NCBI GenBank assembly: GCA_037974665.1
Contig: CM075769.1
Location: forward strand, 78,391,190 to 78,455,189
Length of the DNA: 64,000 nt
Source of the DNA: Ehretia macrophylla
Lineage: Eukaryota > Streptophyta > Magnoliopsida > Boraginales > Ehretiaceae
Direction of reading: 5' to 3'
Shown here: piece by piece, positions 45,171 through 58,017 of the stretch
Layout: each line of letters opens with the position of its first letter
Position numbering within the stretch: the stretch's first letter is position 1
Program-made: the position numbers and the translations under genes
The notes under the pieces: generated by a model
Told to the model about the DNA's origin: nothing
Database searches by the model: none
What the model saw: the letters and a program-made list of their open reading frames with translations, nothing else

Positions 45171-45289
45171 GGTTGCCATCATACCAGCACTAATGCACCG
45201 GATCCCATGAAAAGTCCGAAGTTAAGCATGCTTGGGCGAGAGTAGTACCAGGATGGGTGTCCGCATGGGAAGTCCTCGTGTTGCACCTC
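45171..45289 (+). rRNA. 5S rRNA: 5S rRNA copy 48
   Basis: Full length with about eleven changes (3, 7, 39, 41, 44, 58, 79, 90, 93, 95, 118). The spacer has GGGCCAACGAACCG in place of GGGCCCGCAAACCG, shared with units 53 and 56. Confidence 0.93.
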
Positions 45290-45846
45290 CTTTTCAATTT
45301 TTTTTGCCCTGGTTAGGGTTGCCAAGATACTTTATCCAGCAAATCTCTATTACCGAATCTCACGGAACATTGGGCAAGACAACTTCGCTTCACGTTGAGG
45401 CCGGGCCAACGAACCGTGGGTGTAGGGTTTGTGACCAAGTCTTCGTTGCTCCGGTGCCCATAACTTTTGATCTGCAAGGAGTTACGCGGCGCACAACATA
45501 CCGTTGCAAAGCACTCTGAGAGCTCTACGACGGGGGCAGCTAGCATGTTCGCTGTGGCCCTTTTTTGAGCCCAAAATTGAACATTTTCATCAGTTTCTGG
45601 CTACTTTTGTTCTTTTGCTCTATTTTTCCATCACAGGTCGTACATCGTGAGTTGTTAAAACGACGACAACCTGACTCACGGTACATCAGAGGGCCCTACA
45701 ACGTGTCGATATCACATCTTGCGAGGATGCTGTGTTGTTGAAGGAAATGGGTTGTCGTTAAGCCCATTGGGCCTTTTGAATGGCCAACTCTCTAGGTTAG
45801 GACTGTGAACCGTTAACACATATAGGAATTGTGCCCTCAACAGGAC

Positions 45847-45964
45847 GGGTGCGATCATACCAGCGCTAATGCACCGGATCCCATCAGAACTCCGAAGTTA
45901 AGCGTGCTTGGGCGAGAGTAGAACTAGGATTGGTGACCCCATAGAAGTCCTCGTGTTGCACCCC
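45847..45964 (+). rRNA. 5S rRNA: 5S rRNA copy 49
   Basis: 118 nt, with one G lost near 97-99. Changes at 19, 76, 85 and 95. Confidence 0.94.
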
Positions 45965-46521
45965 TTTTCTATTTTTTTTGTCCTTGTTAGGGTTGCCAAG
46001 ATACTTTATCCACCAAATCTCTATTGCCGAATCCCACGGAACATTGGGCAAGACAACTTCGCTTCACGTAGAGGCTGGTCCCTCAAACCGAGGACGTAGG
46101 GTTTGTGACCAGGTCTCCGTCGCTCCGGTGCCCATAACTTTTGATCCGCAAGGAGTTACGCGGCACACAGCATACCGTTGCAAAGCTCTCAGAGAGTTCT
46201 ACGACGTGGGCAACCAGCGAGCTCGCTGTGCCCATTTTTGGAGCCCAAAATTGAACGTTTACATCAGTTTCGGGCCACTTTTCTTCTTTTGCCCTATTTT
46301 TTCATCCCTGATCGTACGTCGTGAGCAGTTAAAAGGATGACAACCTGACTTGGTGTACATCAGAGGGCCCTACAATGTTTCGATATCATGTCTTGCGAGG
46401 ATGCTGCATTGTTGAAGCGGATGGGTTGTCGTTAAGCCCATTGGGCCTTTTGAATGGGCCATCTCTCTAGGCTGGCACTGTGAACCGTTAACACATAAAG
46501 GGATTGTGCTCTCAACATGAC

Positions 46522-46640
46522 GGGTGTGATCATACCAGCACTAATGCTCCGGATCCCATAAGAACTCTGAAGTTAAGCGTGCTTGGTCAAGAGTAGTACA
46601 AGGATGGGTGACCACATGGGAAGTCCTCGTGTTGCACCCC
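46522..46640 (+). rRNA. 5S rRNA: 5S rRNA copy 50
   Basis: Full length. Changes at 6, 27, 39, 47, 66, 68, 79, 93 and 95. Confidence 0.94.
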
Positions 46641-47198
46641 CTTTTCAATTTTTTTTGCCCTGGTTAGGGTTGCCAAGACACTTTATCCACCAAATCTCTA
46701 TCACCGAATCCCACAGAACATTGGGCAAGACAACTTCGCTTCATGTAGAGGTCGGGCCCGTAAACCGAGGCCGTAGGGTTTATGACCAGGTCTCCGTCGC
46801 TCCGGTGCCTATAACTTTTGACCCGTAAGGAGTTACGTGGCGCACAGCATACCGTTGCAAAGCTCTCTGAGAGCTCTACGTCGGGGGCAGCCAGCTTGCT
46901 TGTTGTGCCCATTTTTGGATCCCAAAATCGAACATTTTCATCAGTTTCAGGCCACTTTCATTCTTTTGCTCTATTTTTTCGTCCCAGATCGTACGTCGTT
47001 AGCTGTTAAAAGCACGACAACCTGACTTGCGCGACATCAGAGGGCCCTACAACGTGTCGATATCCCGTCTTGTAAGGATGCTACATTGTTGAAGCGGATG
47101 GGTTGTCGTTAAGCCCATTGGGCCTTTTGAATGGGCCATCTCTCTAGGTTGGGACTGTGAACCGTTAACACATATCGGAATTGTGCCCTAAACATGAC

Positions 47199-47317
47199 GG
47201 GTGCGATCATACCAGCACCGATGCACCGGATCCCATCAGAACTCCGAAGTTAAGCGTGCTTGGGCGAGAGTAGTACTAGGATTGGTGACCCCATGGGAAG
47301 TCCTCATGTTGCACACC
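47199..47317 (+). rRNA. 5S rRNA: 5S rRNA copy 51
   Basis: 95A subtype. Changes at 21, 22, 85, 95, 108 and 117. Confidence 0.95.
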
Positions 47318-47874
47318 CTTTCAATTTTTTTTGCCCTTGTTAGGGTTGCCAAGATACTTTATCCATCAAATCTCTATTACCGAATCCCATGGAACATTGG
47401 GCAGGACAACTTCGCTGCACGTAAAGGCCGGGTCCGCAAACCGAGGGCGTAGGGTTTGTGACCAGGTCTCCGTCGCTCCGGTGCCAATAACTTTTGATCC
47501 GTACAGAGTTATGCGGCGCATAGCATACCGTTGCAAAGCTCTTAGAGAGCTCTACGACGTGGGTAGCGAGCTTTCTCGCTATGCACATTTTTGAAGCCTA
47601 AAATTGAAGGGTTTACATCAATTTCAGGCCACTTTTCCTCTTTTGCCCTATTTTTCCGTCCCTGATCGTACGTCGTGAGCTGTTAAAACGACGACAACCT
47701 GACTTGTGGTACATCAGAGGGCCCTACAATGTGTCGATATCATGTCTTGCGAGGATGTTGCATTGTTGAAACGGATGGGTTGTCGTTAAGCCCATTGGGC
47801 CTTTTGAAAGGGCCATCTCTCTAGGCTAGCACTGTGAACCGTTAACACATAAAGGAATTGTCCCTCAACATGAT

Positions 47875-47993
47875 AGGGGCGATCATACCAACACTAATGT
47901 ACCGGATCCCATCAGAACTCCGAAGTTAAGCGAGCTTGGGCGAGAGTAGTAATAGGATGGGTGACCCCCTAGGAAGGCCTCGTGTTGCACCCC
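47875..47993 (+). rRNA. 5S rRNA: 5S rRNA copy 52
   Basis: Full length but starts AGGGGCG. Changes at 1, 4, 17, 26, 59, 78, 97 and 103. It shares the odd start and 17A with copy 62. Confidence 0.93.
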
Positions 47994-48551
47994 ATTTTCA
48001 ATTTCTTTTGCCCTGGTTAGGGTTGCCAAGATACTTTATCCACCAAATTTATATTACCGAATCTCACGGAACATTGGGCAAGACAACTTCGCTTCACGTA
48101 GAGGCCGGGCCCGTAAACCGACGGCGTAGAGTTTGTGACCAGGTCTCCTTCGCTCCGGTGCTCATAACTTTTGATCCGTAAGAAATTACGCGGCGCACAG
48201 CATTCCGCTGCAAAGCTCTCTGAGTGCTCTACGACGGGGGTAGCCTTCTTGCTCGCTGTGCCCATTTTTGGAGCACAAAATCGAATGTTTTCATCTGTCT
48301 CATGCCCCTTTTCTTCTTTTGCCTTGTTATTCCGTCCCGGATAGTACGTCGTGAGCTGTTAAAAGGACGACAACCTTACTCGCGGTACATTAGAGGGCCC
48401 TACATCGTGTCGATATCACGTCTTGCGAGGATGCTGCGTTGTTGAAACAGATGGGTTGTCGTTAAGCCCATTGGGCCTTTTGAATGGGCCATCTCTCCAG
48501 GCTGGCGCTGTGAATCGTTAACACATATAGGAATTGTGCCCTCAACATGAC

Positions 48552-48670
48552 GGTTGCGATCATACCAGCACTAATGCACCAGATCCCATCAGAACTTCGA
48601 AGTTAAGCATGCTTGGGCGAGAGTAGTACCAGGATGGGTATCCCCATGGGAAGTCATCGTGTTGCACCCC
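48552..48670 (+). rRNA. 5S rRNA: 5S rRNA copy 53
   Basis: Full length. Changes at 3, 30, 46, 58, 79, 89, 90, 95 and 105. First unit of a 3-unit block repeated at copies 56-58. Confidence 0.94.
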
Positions 48671-49226
48671 CTTTTCATTTTTTTTCCCTGGTTAGGGTTG
48701 CCAAGATACTTTATCCACCAAATCTCTATTACCGATTCCCACGGAACATTGGGCAAGACAACTTCGCTTCACGTAGAGGCCGGGCCAACGAACCAAGGGG
48801 GTAGTGTTTGTGACTAAGTCTTCGTTGCTCCGGAGCCCATAACTTTTGATCTGCAAGGACTTACGCGGCACCCAGCATACCGTTGCAAGGCTCTCTGAGA
48901 GCTCTACAACGGGGGCAGCTATCATGCTCGCTGTGCCCCTTTTTGGAGCCCAAAATCAAACATTTTCATCAGTTTCAGGCTACTTTTGTTCTTTTGCTCT
49001 ATTTTTTCATCCCGGGTCGTACGTCCTGAGTTGTTAAAAGGATGACAACCAGACTCGCGGTACATTAGAGGGCCGTACAACGTGTCGATATCGCGTCTTG
49101 CGAGGATGTTGCATTGTTGAAGCAGATGGGTTGTCGTTAAGCCCATTGGGCCTTTCAAATGGGCCAACTCTCTAGGCTGGGACTGTGAACCGTTAACACA
49201 TATAGGAATTATGCCCTCAACATGAC

Positions 49227-49345
49227 GGGTGCGAGCATACCAGCACTAATGCACTGCATCCCATCAGAACTCCGAAGTTAAGCGTGCTTGGGCGATAGTA
49301 GTACTAGGATTGGTGACCCCATGAGAAGTCCTCCTGTTGTACCCC
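49227..49345 (+). rRNA. 5S rRNA: 5S rRNA copy 54
   Basis: Full length. Changes at 9, 29, 31, 70, 85, 95, 98, 108 and 114. Sister of copy 57. Confidence 0.94.
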
Positions 49346-49899
49346 CTTTCAATTTTTTTTGTCCTTGTTAGGGTTGCCAAGATACTTTATCCACCAAATC
49401 TCTATTCCCGAATCCCACTGAACATTAGGCAAGGCAACTTCGCTTCACATAGAGGCCGGGCCCACAAACCGAGGGCGTAGTGTTTGTGACCAAGTCTTCG
49501 TTGCTCCATTGCCCAGAACTTTTGATCCGCAAGGAGTTACGCGGTGCACAGCATACCGTTGCAAAGCTCTCTAAGAGCTCTACGACGGGGGAAGCTAGCA
49601 TGCTCGTTGTGCCCCTTTTTGGATCCGAAAATTGAACTTTTTCATCAGTTTCAGGCCACTTTTATTCTTTTGCTCTATTTTTCTGTCCCGGATCGTACGT
49701 CGTGAGTTGTTAAAAGGACGACAACCTGACTCGCGGTACATCAGATGGCCCTAAAATGTGTCGATATCACGTCTTGCGAGGATACTGCGTTGTTGAAGCG
49801 GATGGGTTGTCGTTAAGCCTATTGGGCCTTTTGAATGGGCCATCTCTCTAGGCTGGCACTGTGAATCGTTAACACATAGGAATTGTGCCTCAACATGAT

Positions 49900-50018
49900 G
49901 GGTGCAATGATACCAGCACTAATGCACCAGATCCCATCAGAACACCGAAGTTAAGCGTGCTTAGGCGAGAGTAGTACTAGGATGGGCGACCCCCTGGGAA
50001 GTACTCGTGTTGCACCCC
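49900..50018 (+). rRNA. 5S rRNA: 5S rRNA copy 55
   Basis: Full length. Changes at 7, 10, 30, 45, 64, 88 and 104. First copy with the 104A (AGTACTCG) variant. Sister of copy 58. Confidence 0.94.
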
Positions 50019-50574
50019 CTTTAAAATTTTTTTCCCCTGGTTAGTGTTGCGAATATACTTTATCCGCCAAATCTCTATTACTGAATGCCACGGAACATTG
50101 GGCAAGACAACTTCGCTTCACGTAGAGGCCGGGCCCGCAAAGCGAGGGCATAGGGTTTGTGACCAGGTCTCCGTCGCTCCGGTGCCCTGAGCTTTTGAGC
50201 CGTAAGGAGGTACGCGGTGGATAGCTTACCGTTGCAAAGCTCTCTAAGAGCTCTAAGACAGGGGCAGCCAGCTTGCTCGCTGTACCCATTTTTGGAGCCC
50301 AAAATTGAACGTTTTCATCAGTTTTAGGACACTTTTCTTCTTTTGCCCTGTTTTTTCATCCCGGATCGTACGTCTTGAGTAATAAAAAGGACGAGAACCT
50401 GACTCGAGGTACATCAGAGGGCCCTACAATGTGTCGATATCACGTCGTGCGAGGATGCTGCGTTGTTGAGGCGGATGGGTTGTCGTTAAGCCCGTTGAGC
50501 CTTTTGAATGGCCATCTCTCTAGGCTGGCACTGTGAACCGTTAACACATATAGGAATTATGCCCTCAACATGAT

Positions 50575-50693
50575 GGATGGGATCATACCAGCACTAATGC
50601 ACCGGATCCCATCAGAACTTCGAAGGTAAGCATGCTTGGGCGAGAGTAGTACTAGGATGGGTGTCCCCATGGGAAGTCCTCGTGTTGCACCCC
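50575..50693 (+). rRNA. 5S rRNA: 5S rRNA copy 56
   Basis: Full length. Changes at 3, 6, 46, 52, 58, 90 and 95. Confidence 0.94.
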
Positions 50694-51251
50694 CTTTTCA
50701 ATTTTTTTTGCCCTGGTTACGGTTGCCAAGATACTTTATCCACCAAATCTCTATTACCGAATCCCACGGAACATTGGGCAAGACAACTTCGCTTCACGTA
50801 GAGGCCGGGCCAACGAACCGAGGGCGTAGGGTTTTTGACCAAGTCTTCGTAGCTCCGGAGCCCATAACTTTTGATCTGCAAGGACTTACGCAGCACACAA
50901 CATACCGTTGCAAAGCTCTCTGAGGTCTCTACGACGGGGGCAGTTAGCATGCTCGCTGTGCCCCTTTTTGGAGCCCAAAATCGAACGTTTTCATTAGTTT
51001 CAGGCTACTTTTGTTCTTTTCCTCTATTTTTCCGTCCCGGGTCGTACGTCCTGAGTTGTTAAAAGGACGACAACCTGACTCGCGGTACATCAGAGGGCCC
51101 TACCACGTGTCGATATCACGTCTTACGAGTATGCTGCATTGTTGAAGCAGATGGGTTGTCGTTAAGCCCATTGGGCCTTTCAAATGGGCCAACTCTCTAG
51201 GTTGGGACTGTGAACCGTTAACACATATAGGAATTGTGCCCTCAACATGAC

Positions 51252-51370
51252 GGGTGCGAGCAGACCAGTACTAATGCCCCGGATCCCATCAGAACTCCGA
51301 AGTTAAGTGTGCTTGGGCGAGAGTAGTACTAGGAATGGTTACCCCATGAGAAGTCCTCGTGTTGTACCCC
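51252..51370 (+). rRNA. 5S rRNA: 5S rRNA copy 57
   Basis: Full length. Changes at 9, 12, 18, 27, 57, 84, 85, 89, 95, 98 and 114; box C is damaged. Confidence 0.93.
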
Positions 51371-51925
51371 CTTTCAATTTTTTTTGTCCTTCTTAGGGTT
51401 GCCAAGATACTTTATCCACCAAATCTCTATTACCGAATCCCACTAAACATTAGGCAAGACAACTTCGCTTCACATAGAGGCCGGGCCCACAAACCGAGGG
51501 CGTAGTGTTTGTGACAAAGTCTTCGTTGCTCCGTTGCCAGAACTTTTGATCCGCAAGGAGTTACGCGGCGCACAGCATACCGTTGCAAAGCTCTCTGAGA
51601 GCTCTACGACGGGGGCAGCTATCATGCTAGCTGTGCCCCTTTTTGGAGCCGAAAATTGAACTTTTTCATCAGTTTCAGGCCACTTTTGTTCTTTTGCTCT
51701 ATTTTTTCATCCCGGATCGTACATCGTGAGTTGTTAAAAGGACGACAACCTAACTCTCGGTGCATCAGTGGGCCCTACAGTGTATCGATATCACGTCTTG
51801 CGAGGAAACTGCGTTGTTGAAGCGGATGGGTTGTCGTTAAGCCTATTGGGGCTTTTGAATGGGCTATCTCTCTAGGCTGGCACTGTGAATCGTTAACACA
51901 TATAGGAATTGTACCTCAACATCAC

Positions 51926-52044
51926 GGGTGCAATCATACCAGCACTAATGCACCGGATCCCATCAGAACTCCGAAGTTAAGTGTGCTTGGGCGAGAGTAG
52001 TACTAGGATGGGCGACCCCCTGGGAAATACTCGTGTTGCACCCC
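51926..52044 (+). rRNA. 5S rRNA: 5S rRNA copy 58
   Basis: Full length. Changes at 7, 57, 88, 102 and 104. Confidence 0.95.
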
Positions 52045-52601
52045 CTTTTAAATTTTTTTTCCTCTGGTTAGGGCTGCGAAGATACTTTATCCGCCAAATC
52101 TCTATTACTGAATGCCACGGAACACTGGGAAAGATAACTTCGCTTCACGTAGAGGCCGGGCCCGCAAAGCGAGGGCATAGGGTTTGTGGCCCAGTCTCCG
52201 TCGCTCCAATGCCCATAACTTTTGATCCGTAAGAAGTTACGTGGTGCACAGCATACCGTTGCAAAGCTATCTAAGAGCTCTACGACGGGGGCAGCCAGCT
52301 TGCTCGCTGTGCCCATTTTTGGAACCCAAAATTGAACGTTTTCATTAGTTTCAGGACACTTTTCTTCTTTTGCCCTGTATTTTCATCCCGGATCGTACGT
52401 CTTGAGTTATAAAAAGGACGAGAACCTGACTCGAGGTACATCAGAGGGCCCTACAATGTGTCAATATCACGTCTGGCGAAGATACTGCGTTGTTGAGGCG
52501 GATGGGTTATCGTTAAGCCCATTGGGCCTTTTGAATGGCCATCTCTCTAGGCTGGCACTGTGAACCGTTAACACATATAGGAATTGTGCCCTCAACATGA
52601 C

Positions 52602-52720
52602 GGGTGCGATCATACCAGCACTAATGCACCGGATCCCATCAGAAATCCGAAGTTAAGCGTGCTTGGGCGAGAGTAGAACAATGATGGGTGACCCCCAGGG
52701 AAGTCCTCTTGTTGCACCCC
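52602..52720 (+). rRNA. 5S rRNA: 5S rRNA copy 59
   Basis: Full length. Changes at 44, 76, 79, 81, 96 and 108. Confidence 0.95.
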
Positions 52721-53277
52721 ATTTTCAATTTTTTTTGCCCTTGTTAGGGTTGCCAAGATACTTTATCGACCAAATCTCTATTATCGAAACCCACAGAACA
52801 TTGGACAGGACAACTTCGCTTCACGTAGAGGCCGGGCCCGCAAACCGAGGGCGTAGGGTTTGTGACCAGGTCTCCGTCGCTCTGGTGCCCATAACTTTTG
52901 ATCCGTAAGGAGTTACGCGGCGCACAGCATACCGTTGCAAAGCTCTCAAAGAGCTCTATGACGTGGGCAACGAGCTTGCTTGCTATACCCATTTTTGGAG
53001 CCCAAAATTGAAAGTTTACATCAGTTTTAGGCCACTTTTCTTCTTTTGCCCTATTTTTCCGTCCCTGATCGTACGTCGTGAGCTGTTAAAAGGACGAGAA
53101 CCTGACTCGAGGTACATCAGAGGGCCCTACAATATGTCGATATCACGTCTTGCGAGGTTGTTGCGTTGTTATAGCGGATGGGTTGTCGTTAAGCCCATTT
53201 TTCCTTTTTAATGGGCCATATCTCTAAGCTGGCATTGTGAACCGTTAACACATATAAGAAATGTGCCTCAACATGAC

Positions 53278-53396
53278 GGGTGCAATCATACTAGCACTAA
53301 TGCACCGGATCCCATCAGAACTACGAAGTTAAGCGTGCTTGGGCGAGAGTAGTGCTAGGATGGGCTACCCCCTGGGAAGTACTCGTGTTGCACACC
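53278..53396 (+). rRNA. 5S rRNA: 5S rRNA copy 60
   Basis: Full length. Changes at 7, 15, 46, 77, 88, 89, 104 and 117. It shares 15T, 77G, 104A and 117A with copy 61 next door. Confidence 0.94.
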
Positions 53397-53954
53397 CTTT
53401 TCAATTTTTTTACCCCTGGTTAGGGTTGCGAAGATACTTTATCCACCAAATCTCTATTACCGAATCCCACGGAACATTGGGCAAGACAACTTCGCTTCAC
53501 GTAGAGGCCGGGCCCGCAAACCGAGGGCGTAGGGTTTTGTGACCAGGTCTTCGTCGCTCCGGTGCCCATAACATTTGATTCATAAGAAGCTATGTAGCGA
53601 ACAGCATACCGTTGCAAAGCACTCAGAGAGCTCTACGACGAGGGCAGCTAGCTTGCTCGCTTTGCCCACTTTTGGAGCCCAAAATCAAACATTTTCATCA
53701 GTTTCAGGCTAATTTTCTTCTTTTGCCCTATTTTTTCATCGCAGATCATACGTCGTGAGCTATTAAAAGGATGACAACCTGACTCGAGGTACATCAGAGG
53801 GCCCTACAACGTGTCGATATCACATCTTGCGAGGATGTTGCGTTGTTGAAGCGGATGGGTTGTCGTTAAGTCCATTGGGCCTTTTGAATGGGCCATCTCT
53901 CTCGGCTGGCACTGTGAACCGTTAACACAAATAGGAATTGTGCCTCAACATGAC

Positions 53955-54073
53955 GGGTGCAATCATACTAGCACTAATGCACTGGATCCCATCAGAACTC
54001 CGAATTTAAGTGTGCTTGGGCGAGAGTAGTGCTAGGATGGGTGACCCCCAGGGAAATACTCGTGTTGCACACC
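53955..54073 (+). rRNA. 5S rRNA: 5S rRNA copy 61
   Basis: Full length with about ten changes (7, 15, 29, 51, 57, 77, 96, 102, 104, 117). Confidence 0.94.
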
Positions 54074-54632
54074 CTTTTCAATTTTTTTACCCCTGGTTAT
54101 GGGTGCGAAGATACTTTATCCACCAAATCTCTATTACCGAATCCCACGGAACATTGGGCAAGACAACTTCGCTTCACGTAGAGGCTGGGCCTGCAAACCG
54201 AGGGCGTAGGGTTTCGAGACCAGGTCTCTGTCGCTCCGGTGCCCATAACTTTTGATCCGTAAGAAGCTACGCAGCGCACTGCATACCGTTGCAAAGCTCT
54301 CTGAGAGCTCTACGATGAGAGCAGCCAGCTTGCTCGCTGTGCCCCTTTTTGGAGCACAAAATCGAACGTTTTTATCAGTTTTTGGCCACTTTTGTTCTTT
54401 TGCTCAATTTTTCTGTCCCGAATTGTATGTCGTGAGCTGTTAAAAGGATGACAACCTGACTCGCGGGACATCAGAGGGCCCTAAAATTTTCCAATATCAC
54501 GTCTTGCGAGGATACTGTGTTATTGTAGCAGATGGGTTATCGTTAAGCCCATTGGGCCTTTTGAATGGGCCATCTCTCTATGCTGACACTGTGAACCGTT
54601 AACACATATAGGAATTGTGCCCTCAACATGAC

Positions 54633-54751
54633 AGGGGCGATCATACCAACATTAATGCACCGGATCCCACCAGAACTCCGAAGTTAAGCGTGCTTGGGCG
54701 AGAGTAGTACTAGGATGGGTGACCCCCTCGGAAGTCCTCGTGTTGCACCCC
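54633..54751 (+). rRNA. 5S rRNA: 5S rRNA copy 62
   Basis: Full length. Changes at 1, 4, 17, 20, 38 and 97. Confidence 0.94.
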
Positions 54752-55308
54752 ATTTTCAATTTTTTTTGCCCTGGTTAGTGTTGCCAAGGTACTTTATCCA
54801 TCAAATCTCCATTACAGAATACCGCGGAACATTGGGCAAGACAACTTCGTTTCACGTAGAGGTCGGGCCCGCAAACCAAGGGCGAAGGGTTTGTGACCAG
54901 GTCTCCGTCGCTCCGGTGCCCATAACTTTTGATCCGTAAGAAGCTACGCAGCGCACAACATACCGTTGTAAATCTCTGTGAGAGCTCTACGACGAGGGCA
55001 GCTAGCTTGCTCGCTGTGCCCATTTTGGGAGCCCAAAATCGAACATTTTCATCAATAACGGGATACTTTTCTTCTTTTGCGCTATTTTTTCGTCACGGAT
55101 CGTATGTCGTGAGCTGTTAAAAGGACGACAACCTGACTCAAGGTACATCAGAGGACCCTACAACGTGTCGATATCACGTCTTGCGAGGATGCTGCGTTAT
55201 TGAAGCGGATAGGTTGTCGTTAAGTCCATTGGGCCTTTTGAATGGGCCATCTCTCTAGGCTGGCACTGTGAACCGTTAACACATATAGGAATTGTGCCTC
55301 AACAGGAC

Positions 55309-55426
55309 TTGTGCGATCATACCAGCACCAATGCACCGGATCCCATCAGAACTCCGAAGTAAAGCGTGCTTGGGCGAGAGTAGTACTCGGATTGGTGACC
55401 CCTAGGAAGTCCTCGTGTTGCACCCC
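55309..55426 (+). rRNA. 5S rRNA: 5S rRNA copy 63
   Basis: 118 nt. Starts TTGTGCG, which weakens helix I. Further changes at 21, 53, 80, 85 and 97, and one base lost near 95. Confidence 0.93.
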
Positions 55427-55983
55427 ATTTTCAATTTTTTTTGCCCTGGTTAGGGTTGCCAAGATATTTTATCCACCAAATCTCTATTACCGAATCCCAC
55501 GGAACATTGGGCAAGAGAACTATGCTTCACGTAGAGGCCGGCCCCGCAAACTGAGGGAGTAGGGTTTGTGACCAGGTCTCCGTCGCTCCGGTGCCTATAA
55601 CTTTTGATCCGTAAGGAGTTATGCGGCGCACATCATACCGTTGCAAAGCTCTCTGAGAGCTCTACGACGAGGGTAGCTAGCTTGCTCGCTGTGCCCATTT
55701 TTCATGCCCCAAATCGAACATTTTCATCTGTTTTAGGACACTTTTCTTCTTTTGCCCTATTTTTTCGTCGCGGATCGTACGTCCTGAGCTGTTAAAAGGA
55801 CGACAACCTGACTCGAGGTGCATTAGAAGGCCCGACAACGTGTCGGTATCACGTCTTGCCAGGATGCAGCGTTGTTGAAGCGGATGGGTTGTCGTTAAGT
55901 CCATTGGGCCTTTTGAATGGGCCATCTCTCTAGGCTGGCATTGTGAACCGTTAACACATATAGGAATTGTGCCTCAACATGAC

Positions 55984-56102
55984 GGGTGAGATCATACCAG
56001 CACTAATGCACCGGATCCCATCAGAACTCCGAAGTTAAGCGTGCTTGGGCGAGAGTAGTACAAGGATGGGTGACCCCCTAGAAAGTCCTCGTGTTGCACC
56101 CC
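55984..56102 (+). rRNA. 5S rRNA: 5S rRNA copy 64
   Basis: Four changes only (6, 79, 97, 99). Confidence 0.95.
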
Positions 56103-56659
56103 ATTTTTAATTTTTTTTCCCCTAATTAGGGTTGCGAAGATACTTTATCCACCAAATCTCTATTACCGAATCCCACGGAACATTGGGCAAGAAAACTTCA
56201 CTTCACGTAGAGGCCGGGCCCGCAAACCGAGGGCGTAGGTTTTGTGACCAGTTGTGCGTCGCTCCGGTGCCCATAACTTTTGATCATTAAGGAGTTGCGC
56301 GGCGCACAGCATACCGTTGCAATGCTCTTTGAGAGCTCTACGACGGGGGCAGCCAGCTTGCTCGCTGTGCCCATTTTTGGAGCCCAAAATTGAACGTTTT
56401 CATCAGTTTCAGGCCACTTTTATTCTTTTGCTCTATTTTATCATCCCGGATCGTACGTCGTGAGTTGTTAAAAGGACGACAACCTGACCCGCAATACCTC
56501 AGAGTCCCATACAACGTGTCGATCTCTCTTCTTGCGAGGATGCTGCGTTGTTGAAGTAGATGGGTTGTCGTTAAGCCCATTGGGCCTTTTGAATGGGCCA
56601 TCTCTCTAGGCTGGGACTGTGAACCGTTAACACATATAGGAATTGTGCCTCAACATGAC

Positions 56660-56778
56660 AGGTGCGATCATACCAGCACTAATGCACTGGATCCCATTAG
56701 AACTGTGAAGTTAAGCGTGCTTGGGCGAGAGTAGTACTAGGATGGGTGACCCCCTGGGAAATCCTCGTGTTGCACCCC
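56660..56778 (+). rRNA. 5S rRNA: 5S rRNA copy 65
   Basis: Full length. Changes at 1, 29, 39, 46, 47 and 102. Its spacer contains a local duplication of TTTTTGGAGCCCAAAATCGA (57052 and 57094). Confidence 0.94.
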
Positions 56779-57340
56779 CTTTTCAATTTTTTTTGCCATT
56801 GTTAGGGTTGCCAAGATACTTTATCCACCAAATCTCTGTTACCGAATCTCACGGAACATTGGGGAAGACAACTTCGCTTCACGTAGAGGCCGGGCCCGCA
56901 AACCGAGGGCATAGGATTTGCGACCAAGTCTCTCTCGCTCCGGTGCCCATAACTTTTGATCCGTAAGGAGTTACGCGACGCATAGCATACCGTTCCAAGG
57001 CACTCTGAGAGCTCTACGATAAGGGCAGCGAGCTTGCTCGCTATGCCAATTTTTGGAGCCCAAAATCGAACGTTTTCATCAGTTTTAGGCCATTTTTGGA
57101 GCCCAAAATCGAATGGTTTTCCATCCCGGATCGTACGTCCTGAGCAGTTAAAAAGACGACAACCTGACTCGTGGTACATCAGAGGGCCCTATATCGTGTC
57201 GATATCACGTCTTGCGGGGATGCTGCGTTGTTAAAGCGGATGGGTTGTCGTTAAGCCAATTGGGCCTTTTGAATGGGCCATCTCTCAAGGATGGCACTGT
57301 GAACCGTTAACATATATAGGAATTGTGCCCTCAACGTGAC

Positions 57341-57459
57341 GGTTGCAATCATACCAGCACTAATGCACCGGATCCCTTCAGAACTCCGAAGTTAAGCGTA
57401 GTTGGATGAGAGTAGTACTAGGATGGGTGTCCCGATGGGAAGTCCTTGTGTTGCACCCC
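57341..57459 (+). rRNA. 5S rRNA: 5S rRNA copy 66
   Basis: Full length with about eleven changes (3, 7, 37, 60, 61, 66, 67, 90, 94, 95, 107), several within the internal promoter. Confidence 0.93.
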
Positions 57460-58017
57460 TTTTTCAATTTTTTTTTGCCCTGGTTAGGGTTGCCAACATA
57501 CTTTATCCACCAAATCTCTATTACCGAATCCCACGGAACATTGGGCAAGACAACTTCGCTTCACGTAGAGGCCGGGCCCGAAAACCGAGGGCGTAAGGTT
57601 TGCGACCAAGTCTCCGTTGCTTCGATGCCAATAACTTTTGATCCGCAAGGATTTACACGGTGCACAGCATACCGTTGCAAAGCTCTCTGAGAGCTTTACG
57701 ATGGGGACAACTAACATGCTCGCTGTGGCCCTTTTTGGAGCCCAAAATCGAACGTTTTCATCAGTTTCAGGCCACTTTTGTTATTTTGCTCTATTTTTCC
57801 ATCCCCGATCGTATGTCGTGAGTTGTTAAAAGGACGACAACCTGAATCGTAGTACATTAGAGGGCCCTACAACGTGTCGATATCACGTCTTGCGATGATG
57901 CTGCGTTGTTGAAGCGGATGGGTTGTCGTTAAGCACATTGGGCCTTTTGAATGGGCCATCTTTATAGGCTGGCATTGTGAACCGTTAACACATATAGGAA
58001 TTGTGCCTCAACATGAA

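Larger units (their letters stand above)
48552..50574 (+). repeat. 3-unit higher-order block, first copy (units 53-55)
   Basis: Units 53, 54, 55 pair with 56, 57, 58 at offsets of 2023-2026 bp. Markers: GGGCCAACGAACC in 53/56; CACATAGAGGCCGGGCCCAC in 54/57; CCGCCAAATCTC and AAAAAGGACGAGAACC in 55/58. Edges are set at 5S starts for convenience. Confidence 0.82.
50575..52601 (+). repeat. 3-unit higher-order block, second copy (units 56-58)
   Basis: Direct neighbour of the first copy. The tail of unit 58 even repeats the TGTTGAGGCGGATGGG and TTTTGAATGGCCATC variants of unit 55. Confidence 0.82.
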
